This document shows positions 1 through 9,919 of a stretch of DNA of 64,000 bases, piece after piece. Within the stretch, counting starts at the first letter, position 1; each line of letters starts with the position of its first letter. Source of the DNA: an uncultured Sphingomonadaceae bacterium (GTDB lineage Bacteria > Pseudomonadota > Alphaproteobacteria > Sphingomonadales > Sphingomonadaceae); NCBI GenBank assembly GCA_947488845.1, contig CANLBM010000005.1, forward strand, positions 124,001-188,000, in the 5' to 3' direction. A program made the position numbers and the translations under genes. The notes beneath the pieces were generated by a model. The model saw nothing but the letters and a program-made list of their open reading frames with translations, was not told where the DNA came from and did not search any database.

Positions 1-885
1 CAGAAATTCGACGATGAACTCGTGCAGGCCAGATTCAAAAATATTCTGCACAGGCTGGCCTAGCAAGCGGTCGCAAATATCGTCGGCAAGGCGATGTGAG
101 GTCACATCATTTCCATATTCCCGCTCCAGATATCCAAGATTATCGGAGATTTGCGCATAGCAAAATGCGAGTGACCGCGGCATCTGGCGGTGCAGGATCA
201 GATATTCGGCGACGCTCAAGGCGCTGATATCCGAGCCGTTGAGCCAACGAAAGGAGCGCTGTGCCGACACCGATCGCAGGATTGTTTCCCATTGAACATT
301 ATCAACGGCCGAACCGATTTGCGCGATCGAGGGCAGCAGCAGATAATATTTCACATCCAATATCCGGGCGGTACTGTCGGCCCGTTCGATGAACGTGCCC
401 AGCCGGATGAAATTAAAGCCGTCGTTGCGCAGCATCGTGCCCAGCACAGCTCCCCGGACCAGCGAACTTTGCTGACGGATGACGGCCAGAACGTCCGGCA
501 AGTCGCGCTCGTCGACCGGATTGGCCAAGGCGTTTTTCAGATTCATCCAGGCTTCGTTAGTAGCTTCCCAGACTTCCCGCGTCAGGGCAATGCGGCCTGT
601 GCGGGCGCTGTCCCGCGCCTGCTTGATCAACGAAATAACGCTGCCCGGATTATCCTTGTCCCGCAATAGAAAGTCGATGACCTTGGCCGAACTATAATCG
701 GCATGTTTTGCCAGATAGCTTTTCTTGGTGCCCGACGACGCCAGAATCGAGGCCCATTCATCGGCGGCTGACGACGAGTGGGTGAGCGCGATTCGAAAGC
801 CCGCTTCGATCAGACGCGCACTGTTTTCGGTCCGCTCGAGCAGACGCGACATCCAGAAAAGACTGGCAGCGGTTTTGCCTAGCAT
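1..885 (-). CDS. alpha-E domain protein (DUF403), 3' end cut by window
   Basis: The reverse strand is open from an ATG at 885 to the window edge, giving at least 295 residues. The translation begins MLGKTAASLFWMSRLLERTE and continues with helical, Arg/Glu-rich sequence, which is typical of the alpha-E family (about 310 residues, so only a few C-terminal residues are missing). The family has no proven enzymatic role; it is almost always encoded next to a circularly permuted ATP-grasp protein, often together with a transglutaminase-like protein and a proteasome-like protease, and the set is suspected of making or modifying a peptide. Here the ATP-grasp gene lies 13 bp upstream on the same strand. 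The next downstream partner, if any, lies outside the window. Confidence 0.88.
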   Translation of the reverse strand, partial: MLGKTAASLFWMSRLLERTENSARLIEAGFRIALTHSSSAADEWASILASSGTKKSYLAKHADYSSAKVIDFLLRDKDNPGSVISLIKQARDSARTGRIALTREVWEATNEAWMNLKNALANPVDERDLPDVLAVIRQQSSLVRGAVLGTMLRNDGFNFIRLGTFIERADSTARILDVKYYLLLPSIAQIGSAVDNVQWETILRSVSAQRSFRWLNGSDISALSVAEYLILHRQMPRSLAFCYAQISDNLGYLEREYGNDVTSHRLADDICDRLLGQPVQNIFESGLHEFIVEFL

Positions 886-898
886 GATCCCGCCCCCC

Positions 899-2308
899 TC
901 ATTCTTCCAGCACCCAGGTATCCTTGGTCCCCCCGCCCTGGCTGCTGTTGACCACCAGAGATCCCTCGGTCATCGCAACGCGGGTCAGCCCGCCGGGCGT
1001 AATATCGATACGATCGGGAGACACGAGCACAAAGGGGCGCAGATCGACATGCCGTGGCGACAGACCCTTCTCGGTAAAAATCGGCACCGTCGAAAGCGCC
1101 AGCGTCGGCTGGGCGATATAATTGCTGGCATTACCGATCAGCTTGGCACGAAATTCCTCGACTTCCTTTTTGGAAGCCGCCGGTCCGACCAGCATGCCAT
1201 AGCCACCCGATCCATGCACCTCCTTGACCACCAGTTCCGAGAGATGCTCCAGCACATATTCCAGCTGGTCCTTCTCCGAACAGCGCCATGTCGGAACATT
1301 TTCCAGCAGCGGTTTCTGGCCGGTATAAAACTCGATTATGTCCGGCATATAGGAATAGAGTGCCTTGTCGTCGGCGATGCCGGTGCCGGGCGCATTGGCG
1401 ATGGTAATCCCGCCGGAACGGTAGACATCCATGATCCCGGGCACGCCCAGCATCGAATTCGGAAGAAAATTCAGCGGGTCGAGATAATCGTCATCGATCC
1501 GCCGGTAGATCACGTCGATCGCGGTATAGCCTTGTGTCGTGCGCATCGCGACGCGCCCGTCAACGATCTTCAGGTCGTGGCCTTCGACCAGTTCCGCACC
1601 CATCTGGTCGGCGAGAAAACTGTGCTCGAAATAGGCGCTGTTGTGGATACCGGGCGTCAGAACAGCAACCACCGGCTTGCCTTGGCATTTTGGCGGGGCA
1701 CAGGCGGCCAGCGACCGGCGCAGATTATTCGGATAGCGGCTCACTTCCTGTACGCCGATCTTGGCGAACAGTTCGGGAAACATGTGCAACATCGTTTCCC
1801 GGTTTTCCAGCATATAGCTGACTCCCGAAGGCGTCCGCGCATTGTCCTCCAGCACGTAAAATTCGCCCGGTCCGGTCCGGACAATATCGGTGCCGATGAT
1901 ATGGGTGTAAATCCCGCCCGGCGGGTTGACGCCGATCATTTGCGGCAGGAAAGCAATATTATTCGCGATCAGTTCAACCGGCACCCGGCCGGCGCGCAAT
2001 ATTTCCTGACGATGATAGATATCATAGAGGAACGCATTGATCGCCTTGACCCGCTGCTCGATGCCGCGCGACAATTTGCGCCACTCGCGGGCCGATAATA
2101 TGCGCGGAATGACGTCGAACGGGATCAGGCGCTCGTCGGCTTCATCCTGACCGTAGACATTGAAAGTAATGCCGGTCTTGCGGAAAAAAGCCTCGGCATC
2201 CTCGGTCTTGCGATGGAGGCGTCTAACATCCTCCTGATCAAGCCAGTTCTTGTAGTCGGCATAGGGCTCGCGAACGACATCGTCGCTGCCCAGCATTTCA
2301 TCGAACAA
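899..2308 (-). CDS. circularly permuted ATP-grasp protein (DUF404/DUF407)
   Basis: A 469-residue protein beginning MFDEMLGSDDVVREPYADY. The segments PGGIYTHIIGTDIVRT, YVLEDNARTPSGVSYMLENR and VVKEVHGSGGYGMLVGP match the circularly permuted type 2 ATP-grasp family, in which the ATP-binding lysine/glycine loop and the acidic metal-binding residues come in permuted order. ATP-grasp enzymes join a carboxylate to an amine through an acyl-phosphate; the substrate of this family is not established. It is the first gene of an operon with the alpha-E gene, separated by 13 bp. The length fits the family (about 470-480). The 106 bp upstream to the SDR stop must hold its promoter; I see no clear -35/-10 there. 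Confidence 0.9.
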   Translation of the reverse strand: MFDEMLGSDDVVREPYADYKNWLDQEDVRRLHRKTEDAEAFFRKTGITFNVYGQDEADERLIPFDVIPRILSAREWRKLSRGIEQRVKAINAFLYDIYHRQEILRAGRVPVELIANNIAFLPQMIGVNPPGGIYTHIIGTDIVRTGPGEFYVLEDNARTPSGVSYMLENRETMLHMFPELFAKIGVQEVSRYPNNLRRSLAACAPPKCQGKPVVAVLTPGIHNSAYFEHSFLADQMGAELVEGHDLKIVDGRVAMRTTQGYTAIDVIYRRIDDDYLDPLNFLPNSMLGVPGIMDVYRSGGITIANAPGTGIADDKALYSYMPDIIEFYTGQKPLLENVPTWRCSEKDQLEYVLEHLSELVVKEVHGSGGYGMLVGPAASKKEVEEFRAKLIGNASNYIAQPTLALSTVPIFTEKGLSPRHVDLRPFVLVSPDRIDITPGGLTRVAMTEGSLVVNSSQGGGTKDTWVLEE

Positions 2309-2414
2309 ACAATTTCCCCCTCGATTAAGCGTTCAATTGTCTCCTCCCGCTCCCTGTCTAACGGGGGAACGCGCGATAGGCAAAGACAATCAGGGAAATC
2401 CGCCCGGCCAGGAA

Positions 2415-3329
2415 CTATACGGGATAGCGGACGCCGGTCATTGTTTCGGAGACGTCCCACAATCGTCTGGCCAGTTCAATCCGCAATGCCCTGGATCGCG
2501 GCTGCACCTCTCGCGCCGGCCCGGTCCACTCGCCATTGCGGCTGGGTCCAAAATATTGCCCTCCCTCGACACCTTCCCCGGCGGCGGCGGCCAGCGTCGG
2601 CCACGCCCCTTGCGCCGCGCTGTTCATGAACAGGCTCGATAGCGGCCGGAACAGGGAAACCAGAGGCGACGGAAAATTCCTGGCCAGTTCGGTATCGGCA
2701 ACGCCCGGATGACAGGCGACGGCAATTGCCGGAGAACCCGAGGACAGCAACCGCCGGTCGAGTTCATACATGTGCAGCAGATTGGCCAGCTTGCTCATCG
2801 CATAGCGGCCCCAACGGCTGTAGCTCTGCTCCGCATTGATATCATCGAAATCGATCTGGCCGCTACGATGCGCCATGCTCGCGGTGATGACAATCCGTGG
2901 TTTCACTCCCCTCGAGACCTTGTCGAGCAACAATCCGGTCAGCGCGAACGTCCCGAGATGATTGACGCCGAATTGCGATTCAAAACCGTCAGCGGTCTCT
3001 TCGCGTGGCGGCATCATGATCCCTGCATTGTTGACCAGAACATCCAGCCTCGGCTCTTTCGCCGCCAGCTTTGCCGCACTGCGAACCGATTTGAGATCTC
3101 CCAGATCCAGTGGAATGAACCGCAGGTCGGCTTTCGGAACAGCCGCGCATATGCTCGCCATCGCGGCTTCCGCTTTTTCCTCAGAACGGCACCCCATCAG
3201 CACCCGCGCGCCCCGGCCCGCCAGCACTTTGGCGGCCTCGTAGCCCAGACCGCTGTTCGCGCCGGTGATAAAATAGACCCGTCCGTTCTGGTCGGGAACA
3301 TCCTTGTCGGTAAAATTGCTGATCGTCAT
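2415..3329 (-). CDS. short-chain dehydrogenase/reductase (retinol dehydrogenase-like)
   Basis: A 304-residue SDR. Residues 22-29 (TGANSGLG) form the Rossmann dinucleotide-binding loop, NNAG follows in the middle, ITASMAH carries the catalytic Ser, and RYAMSK gives the Tyr-x3-Lys pair. The mid-protein sequence and 304-residue length resemble the retinol dehydrogenase / WW-oxidoreductase-like branch; the substrate cannot be read from sequence. I chose the ATG at 3329 because GGAG lies just upstream and the protein then starts directly before the Rossmann fold; the frame stays open to 3476 but that extension is basic, low-quality sequence. It is divergent from prfB, with 164 bp between the starts. 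Confidence 0.87.
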   Translation of the reverse strand: MTISNFTDKDVPDQNGRVYFITGANSGLGYEAAKVLAGRGARVLMGCRSEEKAEAAMASICAAVPKADLRFIPLDLGDLKSVRSAAKLAAKEPRLDVLVNNAGIMMPPREETADGFESQFGVNHLGTFALTGLLLDKVSRGVKPRIVITASMAHRSGQIDFDDINAEQSYSRWGRYAMSKLANLLHMYELDRRLLSSGSPAIAVACHPGVADTELARNFPSPLVSLFRPLSSLFMNSAAQGAWPTLAAAAGEGVEGGQYFGPSRNGEWTGPAREVQPRSRALRIELARRLWDVSETMTGVRYPV

Positions 3330-3493
3330 GTCGCCTGTCTCCTGTACCCGCGCTGTTTCTACCACATAAATCGAAAGCCAGAGCGATAATCCTTGCCGAA
3401 AAAATCGAGCCGATCCCTCCCGCCAGGCCGCACACCACTTTACTTCCCGTCGATATCGTCTAATCGCTGCTGCCACTAGTTTTGGAGATTATC

Positions 3494-4621
3494 ATGCGTG
3501 CCGACGCGCAAGCCTTTGTCGACCGGATCGACGCCGCTCTTTCCCTGATCAAGACCGCGCTCAACTGGGATGTCGCGCTGCGGCGTCTCGACGAGCTCAA
3601 CGCCCGGGTCGAGGATCCGACCCTGTGGGACGACCAGAGCGCCGCGCAAGCGGTGATGACCGAGCGCCGCCGCCTCGATGAATCGATTAGCGCCGCGCGC
3701 GAAATCCAGCAGGAACGCGACGACGCGCTCGAATTTATCGAAATGGCCGAGGAAGAAGGCGATGCGGAGCTGGCCAACGAGGGCGCTGCCACGCTCGAAA
3801 AGCTCGCCAGCCGTGCCGACCGCGACAAGGTCAAGGCTTTGCTCTCCGGCGAAGCCGACGGGCTCGACACCTATATCGAAATCCACGCCGGCGCCGGCGG
3901 TACCGAGAGCCAGGACTGGGCCGAGATGCTGCTGCGCATGTATCAGCGCTGGGCCGAGGCGCGTGGCTACAAGGTCTCGATGGTCGATTATCAGGCCGGT
4001 GACCAGGCGGGCATCAAATCCGCCACGATCGAGGTCAAGGGCGAGAATGCCTATGGCTATGCCAAGACCGAAAGCGGCGTTCACCGGCTGGTCCGCATCT
4101 CGCCCTATGACAGCGCCGCCAAGCGTCACACCAGCTTTTCCAGCGTCTGGGTCTATCCGGTGATCGACGACAGTTTCGAGGTCGAGATCAACGAGAGCGA
4201 CCTCAAGATCGACACCTATCGCGCCTCCGGCTCCGGCGGCCAGCACGTCAACACCACCGACAGCGCCGTCCGCATCACCCACCAGCCCACGGGGATCGTC
4301 GTCGCCAGCCAGAATGACCGCAGCCAGCACAAGAACCGCGCCACCGCCATGGGCATGCTCAAGGCCCGCCTGTTCGAAGCCGAGCTACAGCGCCGCGAAG
4401 CGGAAGCCTCGGGCGAATATGAAGCCAAGACCGAGATCGGCTGGGGCCACCAGATCCGCTCCTATGTCCTGCAACCCTATCAGATGGTCAAGGATCTGCG
4501 CACCGGCCACACCAGCAGCGCCCCCGGTGACGTCCTCGATGGCGGGCTCGACGAATTTATCGCAGCGACGCTCGCACAGAAGGTGACCGGCGAAGCGGTC
4601 GATGTCGAGGACGTGGACTAG
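3494..4621 (+). CDS. prfB: peptide chain release factor 2
   Basis: A 375-residue class I release factor. It reads UGA and UAA stop codons and triggers hydrolysis of peptidyl-tRNA in the ribosome. The GGQ motif is at residues 248-250. The stop-codon tripeptide, SPF in E. coli RF2, is S203-P204-Y205 here, within RISPYDSAAKRHTSF; SPY is what I recall from alphaproteobacterial RF2 proteins. The ATG at 3494 is preceded by GGAG at 3484-3487; an upstream TTG at 3482 is in frame but overlaps that ribosome-binding site. The frame is continuous from the start, so the autoregulatory +1 frameshift known from E. coli prfB is absent. The methyltransferase gene follows after 47 bp. Confidence 0.97.
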   Translation: MRADAQAFVDRIDAALSLIKTALNWDVALRRLDELNARVEDPTLWDDQSAAQAVMTERRRLDESISAAREIQQERDDALEFIEMAEEEGDAELANEGAATLEKLASRADRDKVKALLSGEADGLDTYIEIHAGAGGTESQDWAEMLLRMYQRWAEARGYKVSMVDYQAGDQAGIKSATIEVKGENAYGYAKTESGVHRLVRISPYDSAAKRHTSFSSVWVYPVIDDSFEVEINESDLKIDTYRASGSGGQHVNTTDSAVRITHQPTGIVVASQNDRSQHKNRATAMGMLKARLFEAELQRREAEASGEYEAKTEIGWGHQIRSYVLQPYQMVKDLRTGHTSSAPGDVLDGGLDEFIAATLAQKVTGEAVDVEDVD

Positions 4622-4668
4622 GAAAAACGCCATTGCTCCTCCGGAACCCCTCGCCTATTCAGCGCAGC

Positions 4669-5442
4669 ATGTCTCTGCATAACCCCAGCTTCGCGCTATT
4701 CGCCCTGGCCGGCATCTTGCTGGCCACACCGTTGACAGCTTGCAAGCGGGTGCCCGATGCAGACGCCGACCGCGCCGAAACCGCGCGCGCCTATCCACCG
4801 GCTTCGCGGCCGGTGTCGGAGCTGGCCGGCAATCAATGGTCGACCGAGACCGCGCGCGACAAGCGCGGCGAGGCGGAGGAAATCATGAAGGCGGCGGGGT
4901 TGCAGAGAGGCATGACGGTCGCCGATATCGGCGCAGGTGAAGGCTATTACACCGTGCGCCTGGCCGAGAAGGTTACGGCAGCGGGTCGCGTTCTGGCGCA
5001 AGATATCGACGAGGACGCGATCGACCGGCTGGCCGAGCGGGTCAACCGGGAGAGCCTCGACAATGTCTCGATCAAGCTCGGCGCGCCGGACGATCCACGG
5101 CTGCCGGAGAATAGTTTCGACCGGATTTTTCTGGTCCACATGTATCACGAGGTGCGCGAGCCTTATGCCTTTCTCTCGCGCCTGCGTCCCGCCCTGCTGC
5201 AGAAGACCAAGGCGCATGACGCCGGCGAAGTGATCGTGGTCGACGTCAATCGCGATTTTGCCCAGCACGGCATTCCGCCCAAGCAGCTGTTCTGCGAGTT
5301 CGAAGCGGTCGGTTACGAGCTGGTCGGCTTCATGGAGCGGCCCGAACTGGGCGGCTATTTTGCCCGGTTCCGCGCCAAGGGGCCGACGATCGAACCTGAC
5401 AAGATCAAGCCCTGCCCCTATCAGCAGACCAACGGGTCATAA
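4669..5442 (+). CDS. lipoprotein with class I SAM-dependent methyltransferase domain
   Basis: A 257-residue protein. It starts with a hydrophobic signal ending in TPLTAC (lipobox, Cys near residue 25), so it is probably an exported lipoprotein. From about residue 70 it has a class I methyltransferase fold: VADIGAGEGYYTVRLAE is motif I (SAM-binding glycine loop) and IFLVHMYHEV resembles motif IV. Such exported methyltransferase-like proteins are common in proteobacteria but their substrate is unknown, and the periplasm should lack SAM, so activity is uncertain. An in-frame TTG at 4633 exists; the ATG at 4669 places the signal peptide correctly. It lies 47 bp after prfB and probably shares its transcript; it is convergent with lepA (24-bp gap). 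Confidence 0.82.
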   Translation: MSLHNPSFALFALAGILLATPLTACKRVPDADADRAETARAYPPASRPVSELAGNQWSTETARDKRGEAEEIMKAAGLQRGMTVADIGAGEGYYTVRLAEKVTAAGRVLAQDIDEDAIDRLAERVNRESLDNVSIKLGAPDDPRLPENSFDRIFLVHMYHEVREPYAFLSRLRPALLQKTKAHDAGEVIVVDVNRDFAQHGIPPKQLFCEFEAVGYELVGFMERPELGGYFARFRAKGPTIEPDKIKPCPYQQTNGS

Positions 5443-5466
5443 GCGGCAGCGTCGGCAGGCGTATCG

Positions 5467-7296
<1,830 letters not shown>

Positions 7297-7468
7297 GGCC
7301 AGCCGTTAGCAGGGGCGCAAGCCCTTGTCAGCAGGAAACGTCCGCCCCGCGTCCGACAGTTCGGGCCGCGATTCTATCCCGGCGCCGCAATCGAACTTTA
7401 CACACTTTACACTGTTATGAATTTGAAAAGTTCCAGGGTTTTTCGGGCAGGATTTTCGCAGCTTTTCA

Positions 7469-7529
7469 GGCCCGCAAAAGCGCCCTGTTCAGCTTCGGAG
7501 CAGGAAGGCTGAACAGGTGGCCCGCAAAA
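7469..7529. repeat. 11-bp direct repeats flanking a 10-bp inverted repeat
   Basis: GGCCCGCAAAA occurs at 7469-7479 and again at 7519-7529, exactly 50 bp apart. Between them CCTGTTCAGC (7484-7493) and GCTGAACAGG (7508-7517) form a perfect 10-bp stem with a 14-nt loop. The arrangement resembles a tiny element with a target duplication, or an RNA hairpin in the lepA upstream region. No T-run follows, so it is not a standard terminator. Confidence 0.6.
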
Positions 7530-7681
7530 AGGCACCGCACAGCCGCGCCTTCCCTTGCCGCTGCTGCAGAGGGAGCGGATCGGGATTCGATTGTCAAAGA
7601 GCCATTGGCGAATATGGCACAGGGCGGCAAGTGTAGGAAAGACCGTTGGAGACTCCACTATCCTCCCCGTTGCGCAGCAAT

Positions 7682-7839
7682 GGGGAGGTGGCGTGCCGAA
7701 GGCGCGACGGAGGGGCAGCTGCGGCAAGGACGGCCCTTCGAGAGTCGCCCAATACCCCAAGCCAACGCCCAGCCCGACCAGCCCCTCCACCATCCTGCGG
7801 ACGGTCCCCCTCCCCACCGCTGCGCGGCAGGGAGGAAAG
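7682..7839. repeat. interspersed palindromic repeat, copy 1
   Basis: This 158-bp block starts GGGGAGGTGGCGTGCCGAAG and ends with GCGGCAGGGAGGAAAG. Its two ends carry GGGGAGG / CCTCCCC-type arms that fold into hairpins (at the left a further CCTCCCC at 7662-7668 pairs with GGGGAGG). It is repeated in the same orientation at 7999-8157 with only scattered differences, most of them around the middle. The design fits the REP/MITE-like intergenic elements of sphingomonads; I see no coding capacity. Confidence 0.8.
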
Positions 7840-7998
7840 TCAGTGGAGCGGCAAGTTGAATTCCTTCATGATCCGGTCGGTCTCCGACAGGATTCTGATG
7901 ATCTGCTGATAATGGAATCTTCCCATAGTCCGCTTGCCCCCCGCAAGCCGCCAAATTCATCCATCGCGGCCAAAATGATCCGAAACATTTTCCTCCAC

Positions 7999-8157
7999 GG
8001 GGAGGTGGCGTGCCGAAGGCAGGACGGTGGGGCAGCTGCGGCAAGAACGGCCCTTCGATAATCGCCGAACACCGGAAATCTCGCGCCCAGCCCGACCAGC
8101 CCCTCCACCATCCTGCGGATGGTCCCCCTCCCCACCGCTGCGCGGCAGGGAGGAAAG
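7999..8157. repeat. interspersed palindromic repeat, copy 2
   Basis: A second copy of the block at 7682-7839, direct orientation, 317 bp downstream. The ends (GGGGAGGTGGCGTGCCGAAG at the left, GCGGCAGGGAGGAAAG at the right) are identical in both copies; the variable part is near the centre, around 8060-8080. The spacer between the copies (7840-7998) is 159 bp, the same size as one copy. Confidence 0.8.
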
Positions 8158-8198
8158 CGTTGCTTGCCAGTGCCATGGGGCGCCGCTAAATCCACCCC

Positions 8199-8375
8199 AT
8201 GCGCACCCGCCTCGCCATCTGCCGCAAGAAAAAGCGTTTTGCCAGCGAGGCCGAAGCTATAACAGCGGCCCAGACCGCCACCATCGACCTGCGCCCCTAT
8301 CTTTGTGATCGCTGCCGCCGCTATCATCTGACCGGCCGGACCAGAGGCAAGCGCCGCTTGCCCGCTGCGGGCTGA
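8199..8375 (+). CDS. 58-residue basic protein with a CxxC zinc-ribbon-like tail
   Basis: An ATG at 8199 opens a 59-codon frame. The product has a Cys near residue 8 (AICRKKKRF), an alanine-rich middle (SEAEAITAAQ) and then LRPYLCDRCRRYHLTGRT, ending in a basic tail. The pattern Cys, then Cys-x2-Cys followed by aromatic-His-Leu-Thr resembles small sphingomonad and other alphaproteobacterial proteins of unknown function that look like minimal zinc ribbons. The stop is 9 bp before the first PHO-type heptamer of the porin promoter. No strong ribosome-binding site is visible, so the start is tentative. Confidence 0.6.
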   Translation: MRTRLAICRKKKRFASEAEAITAAQTATIDLRPYLCDRCRRYHLTGRTRGKRRLPAAG

Positions 8376-8383
8376 CGCGGGCG

Positions 8384-8439
8384 CTGTCACAAACATGCAA
8401 TAAATTTGCCATGAAAGAGAAACGCTACCGTCATAGATC
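8384..8439 (+). promoter_or_regulatory. candidate PhoB-controlled promoter of the porin gene
   Basis: Heptamers resembling the PHO-box half site CTGTCAT recur with an 11-bp period: CTGTCAC (8384), ATGCAAT (8395), TTGCCAT (8406), GAGAAAC (8417). Exactly 10 nt after the fourth comes TAGATC (8434-8439), a plausible -10, within the word TAGATCGCT that also forms the -10 region of pstS at the same distance from its PHO box. A leader of about 35 nt to the ATG at 8480 would follow. Match to the consensus is partial, so the call rests on phasing and on the shared arrangement. Confidence 0.5.
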
Positions 8440-8479
8440 GCTCACCATCATGCAACGCAAATGCAACGGACAGGCGATT

Positions 8480-9874
8480 ATGAAAAACCATATGCTCAAG
8501 ACGATAGGCCTGCTGGCCGGGACCGCAGCGATCGGGCTTTATCCCGCGTCGGCGATGGCGCAGTCGATCAGCAGCGAACAGGCAGCGGCGCTGCTGGGCA
8601 AGCTGAACCAGCTCGAGCGGGAAGTCGCCGATCTGAAGGCGCAGCTCGGCAATGTGCAGCAGAGCCAGCAGGCATCGACCAGCGCGATCGCGGCGACCGA
8701 GGCAAAACTGGCCGCGACCGAGGAAAAGCTGGAACAGCAGAAGCCGGTCAAGATCGCCTTCAAGGGCGCGCCGGAAATCAAGGGTGAAGACGGCTGGAGC
8801 TTCAAGCCGCGCGGCCGGATGCTTTATGATGCCGGCACCGTCAACGCGCCGGATTCGATCAACGACGCGGGCCTCGGCTTTGCCAACGAGGCGCGGCGCA
8901 TCCGGCTCGGCGTTTCGGGATCGATGCCGGGCGGCTTTGGCTACAAGATGGAAGCGGATTTCACCGGTGGCACGGTCGAGATGACCGACGCCTTCCTGTC
9001 CTATGACCACGGCCCGCTGACGATCACCGCCGGACAGCATAATAATTTCCAGGGGCTCGAGGAACTGTCGAGCAGCAACGACACCAGCTTCATCGAACGG
9101 GCCGGCTATACCGATGCCTTCGGCTTTGAACGGCGGGTCGGACTGTCGGCGCAATATGGCGCGGGCATGGTCCTGCTTCAGGGCGGTGTCTTTACCGACA
9201 ATATCACCGATCTCGGCGACGACGTGAACAACAGCATCGGCTTTGACCTGCGCGCGGTGGCGATGCCGAAATTCGGTGACGCCCAGGCCCATTTCGGGGC
9301 GTCCTACCATTATGCCGATCTCGGCGACACGGTCATCGCGCAGCGCTATCGCCAGCGGCCAGCGGTGCATTTCACCGACACGCGCTTTCTCAACACCGGC
9401 AATATCGACAATGCCAAGTCGGAATCCAGCATCGGGCTGGAAGCAGCAATCATTTCCGGTCGCTTCCATGCAGCGGCGGAGGGCCACTGGCTGACGCTGA
9501 ACCGCAACGCCAATTTCGCCGATCCGACCTTTTTCGGCGGTTCGGTCGAGGCAGGCTTCTTCCTGACTGACGACACGCGCGGCTACAAGGAAGGCGTGTT
9601 CAAGGGCGTCAAGGTATCCAATCCGGTTGGTTCGGGCGGCATGGGCGCATGGCAGGTCAATGTCCGCTATGACCGTCTCGACCTGACCGACGCCGGCTTT
9701 GTCGGCGGCACACAGGACGCCTACCAGGCGTCCCTGATCTGGACGCCGGTCGATTATGTCCGCTTCATGCTGTCTTATGCCAAGCTCGACTATCGCGACG
9801 CGGCCATCGCGGCGGCAAGCGGCAACGACTATAGCGTCGACAGCCTCGCCGGCCGCTTCCAGATAAGCTTCTGA
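8480..9874 (+). CDS. outer-membrane porin, phosphate-selective O/P family
   Basis: A 464-residue protein. MKNHMLKTIGLLAGTAAIGL begins a signal peptide ending after SAMA. A coiled-coil segment (about residues 25-80: LNQLEREVADLKAQL, then Gln/Ala-rich repeats) precedes a beta-barrel with FKPRGRMLYDAG and a C-terminal ...RFQISF ending in Phe, as in OprO/OprP porins. These trimeric barrels let phosphate or polyphosphate across the outer membrane. The frame is open from 8411, but only the ATG at 8480 puts the signal peptide at the N terminus. Its upstream region carries PHO-like heptamers, and pstS lies convergent 286 bp away, which supports a role in phosphate uptake. Confidence 0.9.
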   Translation: MKNHMLKTIGLLAGTAAIGLYPASAMAQSISSEQAAALLGKLNQLEREVADLKAQLGNVQQSQQASTSAIAATEAKLAATEEKLEQQKPVKIAFKGAPEIKGEDGWSFKPRGRMLYDAGTVNAPDSINDAGLGFANEARRIRLGVSGSMPGGFGYKMEADFTGGTVEMTDAFLSYDHGPLTITAGQHNNFQGLEELSSSNDTSFIERAGYTDAFGFERRVGLSAQYGAGMVLLQGGVFTDNITDLGDDVNNSIGFDLRAVAMPKFGDAQAHFGASYHYADLGDTVIAQRYRQRPAVHFTDTRFLNTGNIDNAKSESSIGLEAAIISGRFHAAAEGHWLTLNRNANFADPTFFGGSVEAGFFLTDDTRGYKEGVFKGVKVSNPVGSGGMGAWQVNVRYDRLDLTDAGFVGGTQDAYQASLIWTPVDYVRFMLSYAKLDYRDAAIAAASGNDYSVDSLAGRFQISF

Positions 9875-9919
9875 TCCCTCTGCGCCGCTCGCAGCAATGC
9901 TGCGGCTGGCGGGGGCTGA

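Larger units (their letters stand above)
7297..8198. other. 902-bp gap rich in repeats, no convincing gene
   Basis: Between lepA and the 58-residue mini-gene I find an 11-bp direct repeat around a hairpin (7469-7529) and two copies of a 158-bp element (7682-7839 and 7999-8157). Every open frame here runs across the repeats and is compositionally odd, so I call none of them a gene. The 159 bp between the two copies hold, on the minus strand, a short reading frame starting MGRFHYQQIIRILSETDRIM and ending in-frame at about 7842, which could be the tail of a lost gene; I do not recognise it. Confidence 0.7.

Noticed and set aside
725..2098. Long open frame on the plus strand opposite the ATP-grasp gene
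   Set aside because: Frame antisense to a clear protein family member; His/Gln/Arg-rich sequence without motifs, as expected for the complement of a GC-rich gene.
3482..3493. Upstream TTG start for prfB
   Set aside because: It overlaps GGAG, the ribosome-binding site of the ATG at 3494, and adds residues absent from the family.
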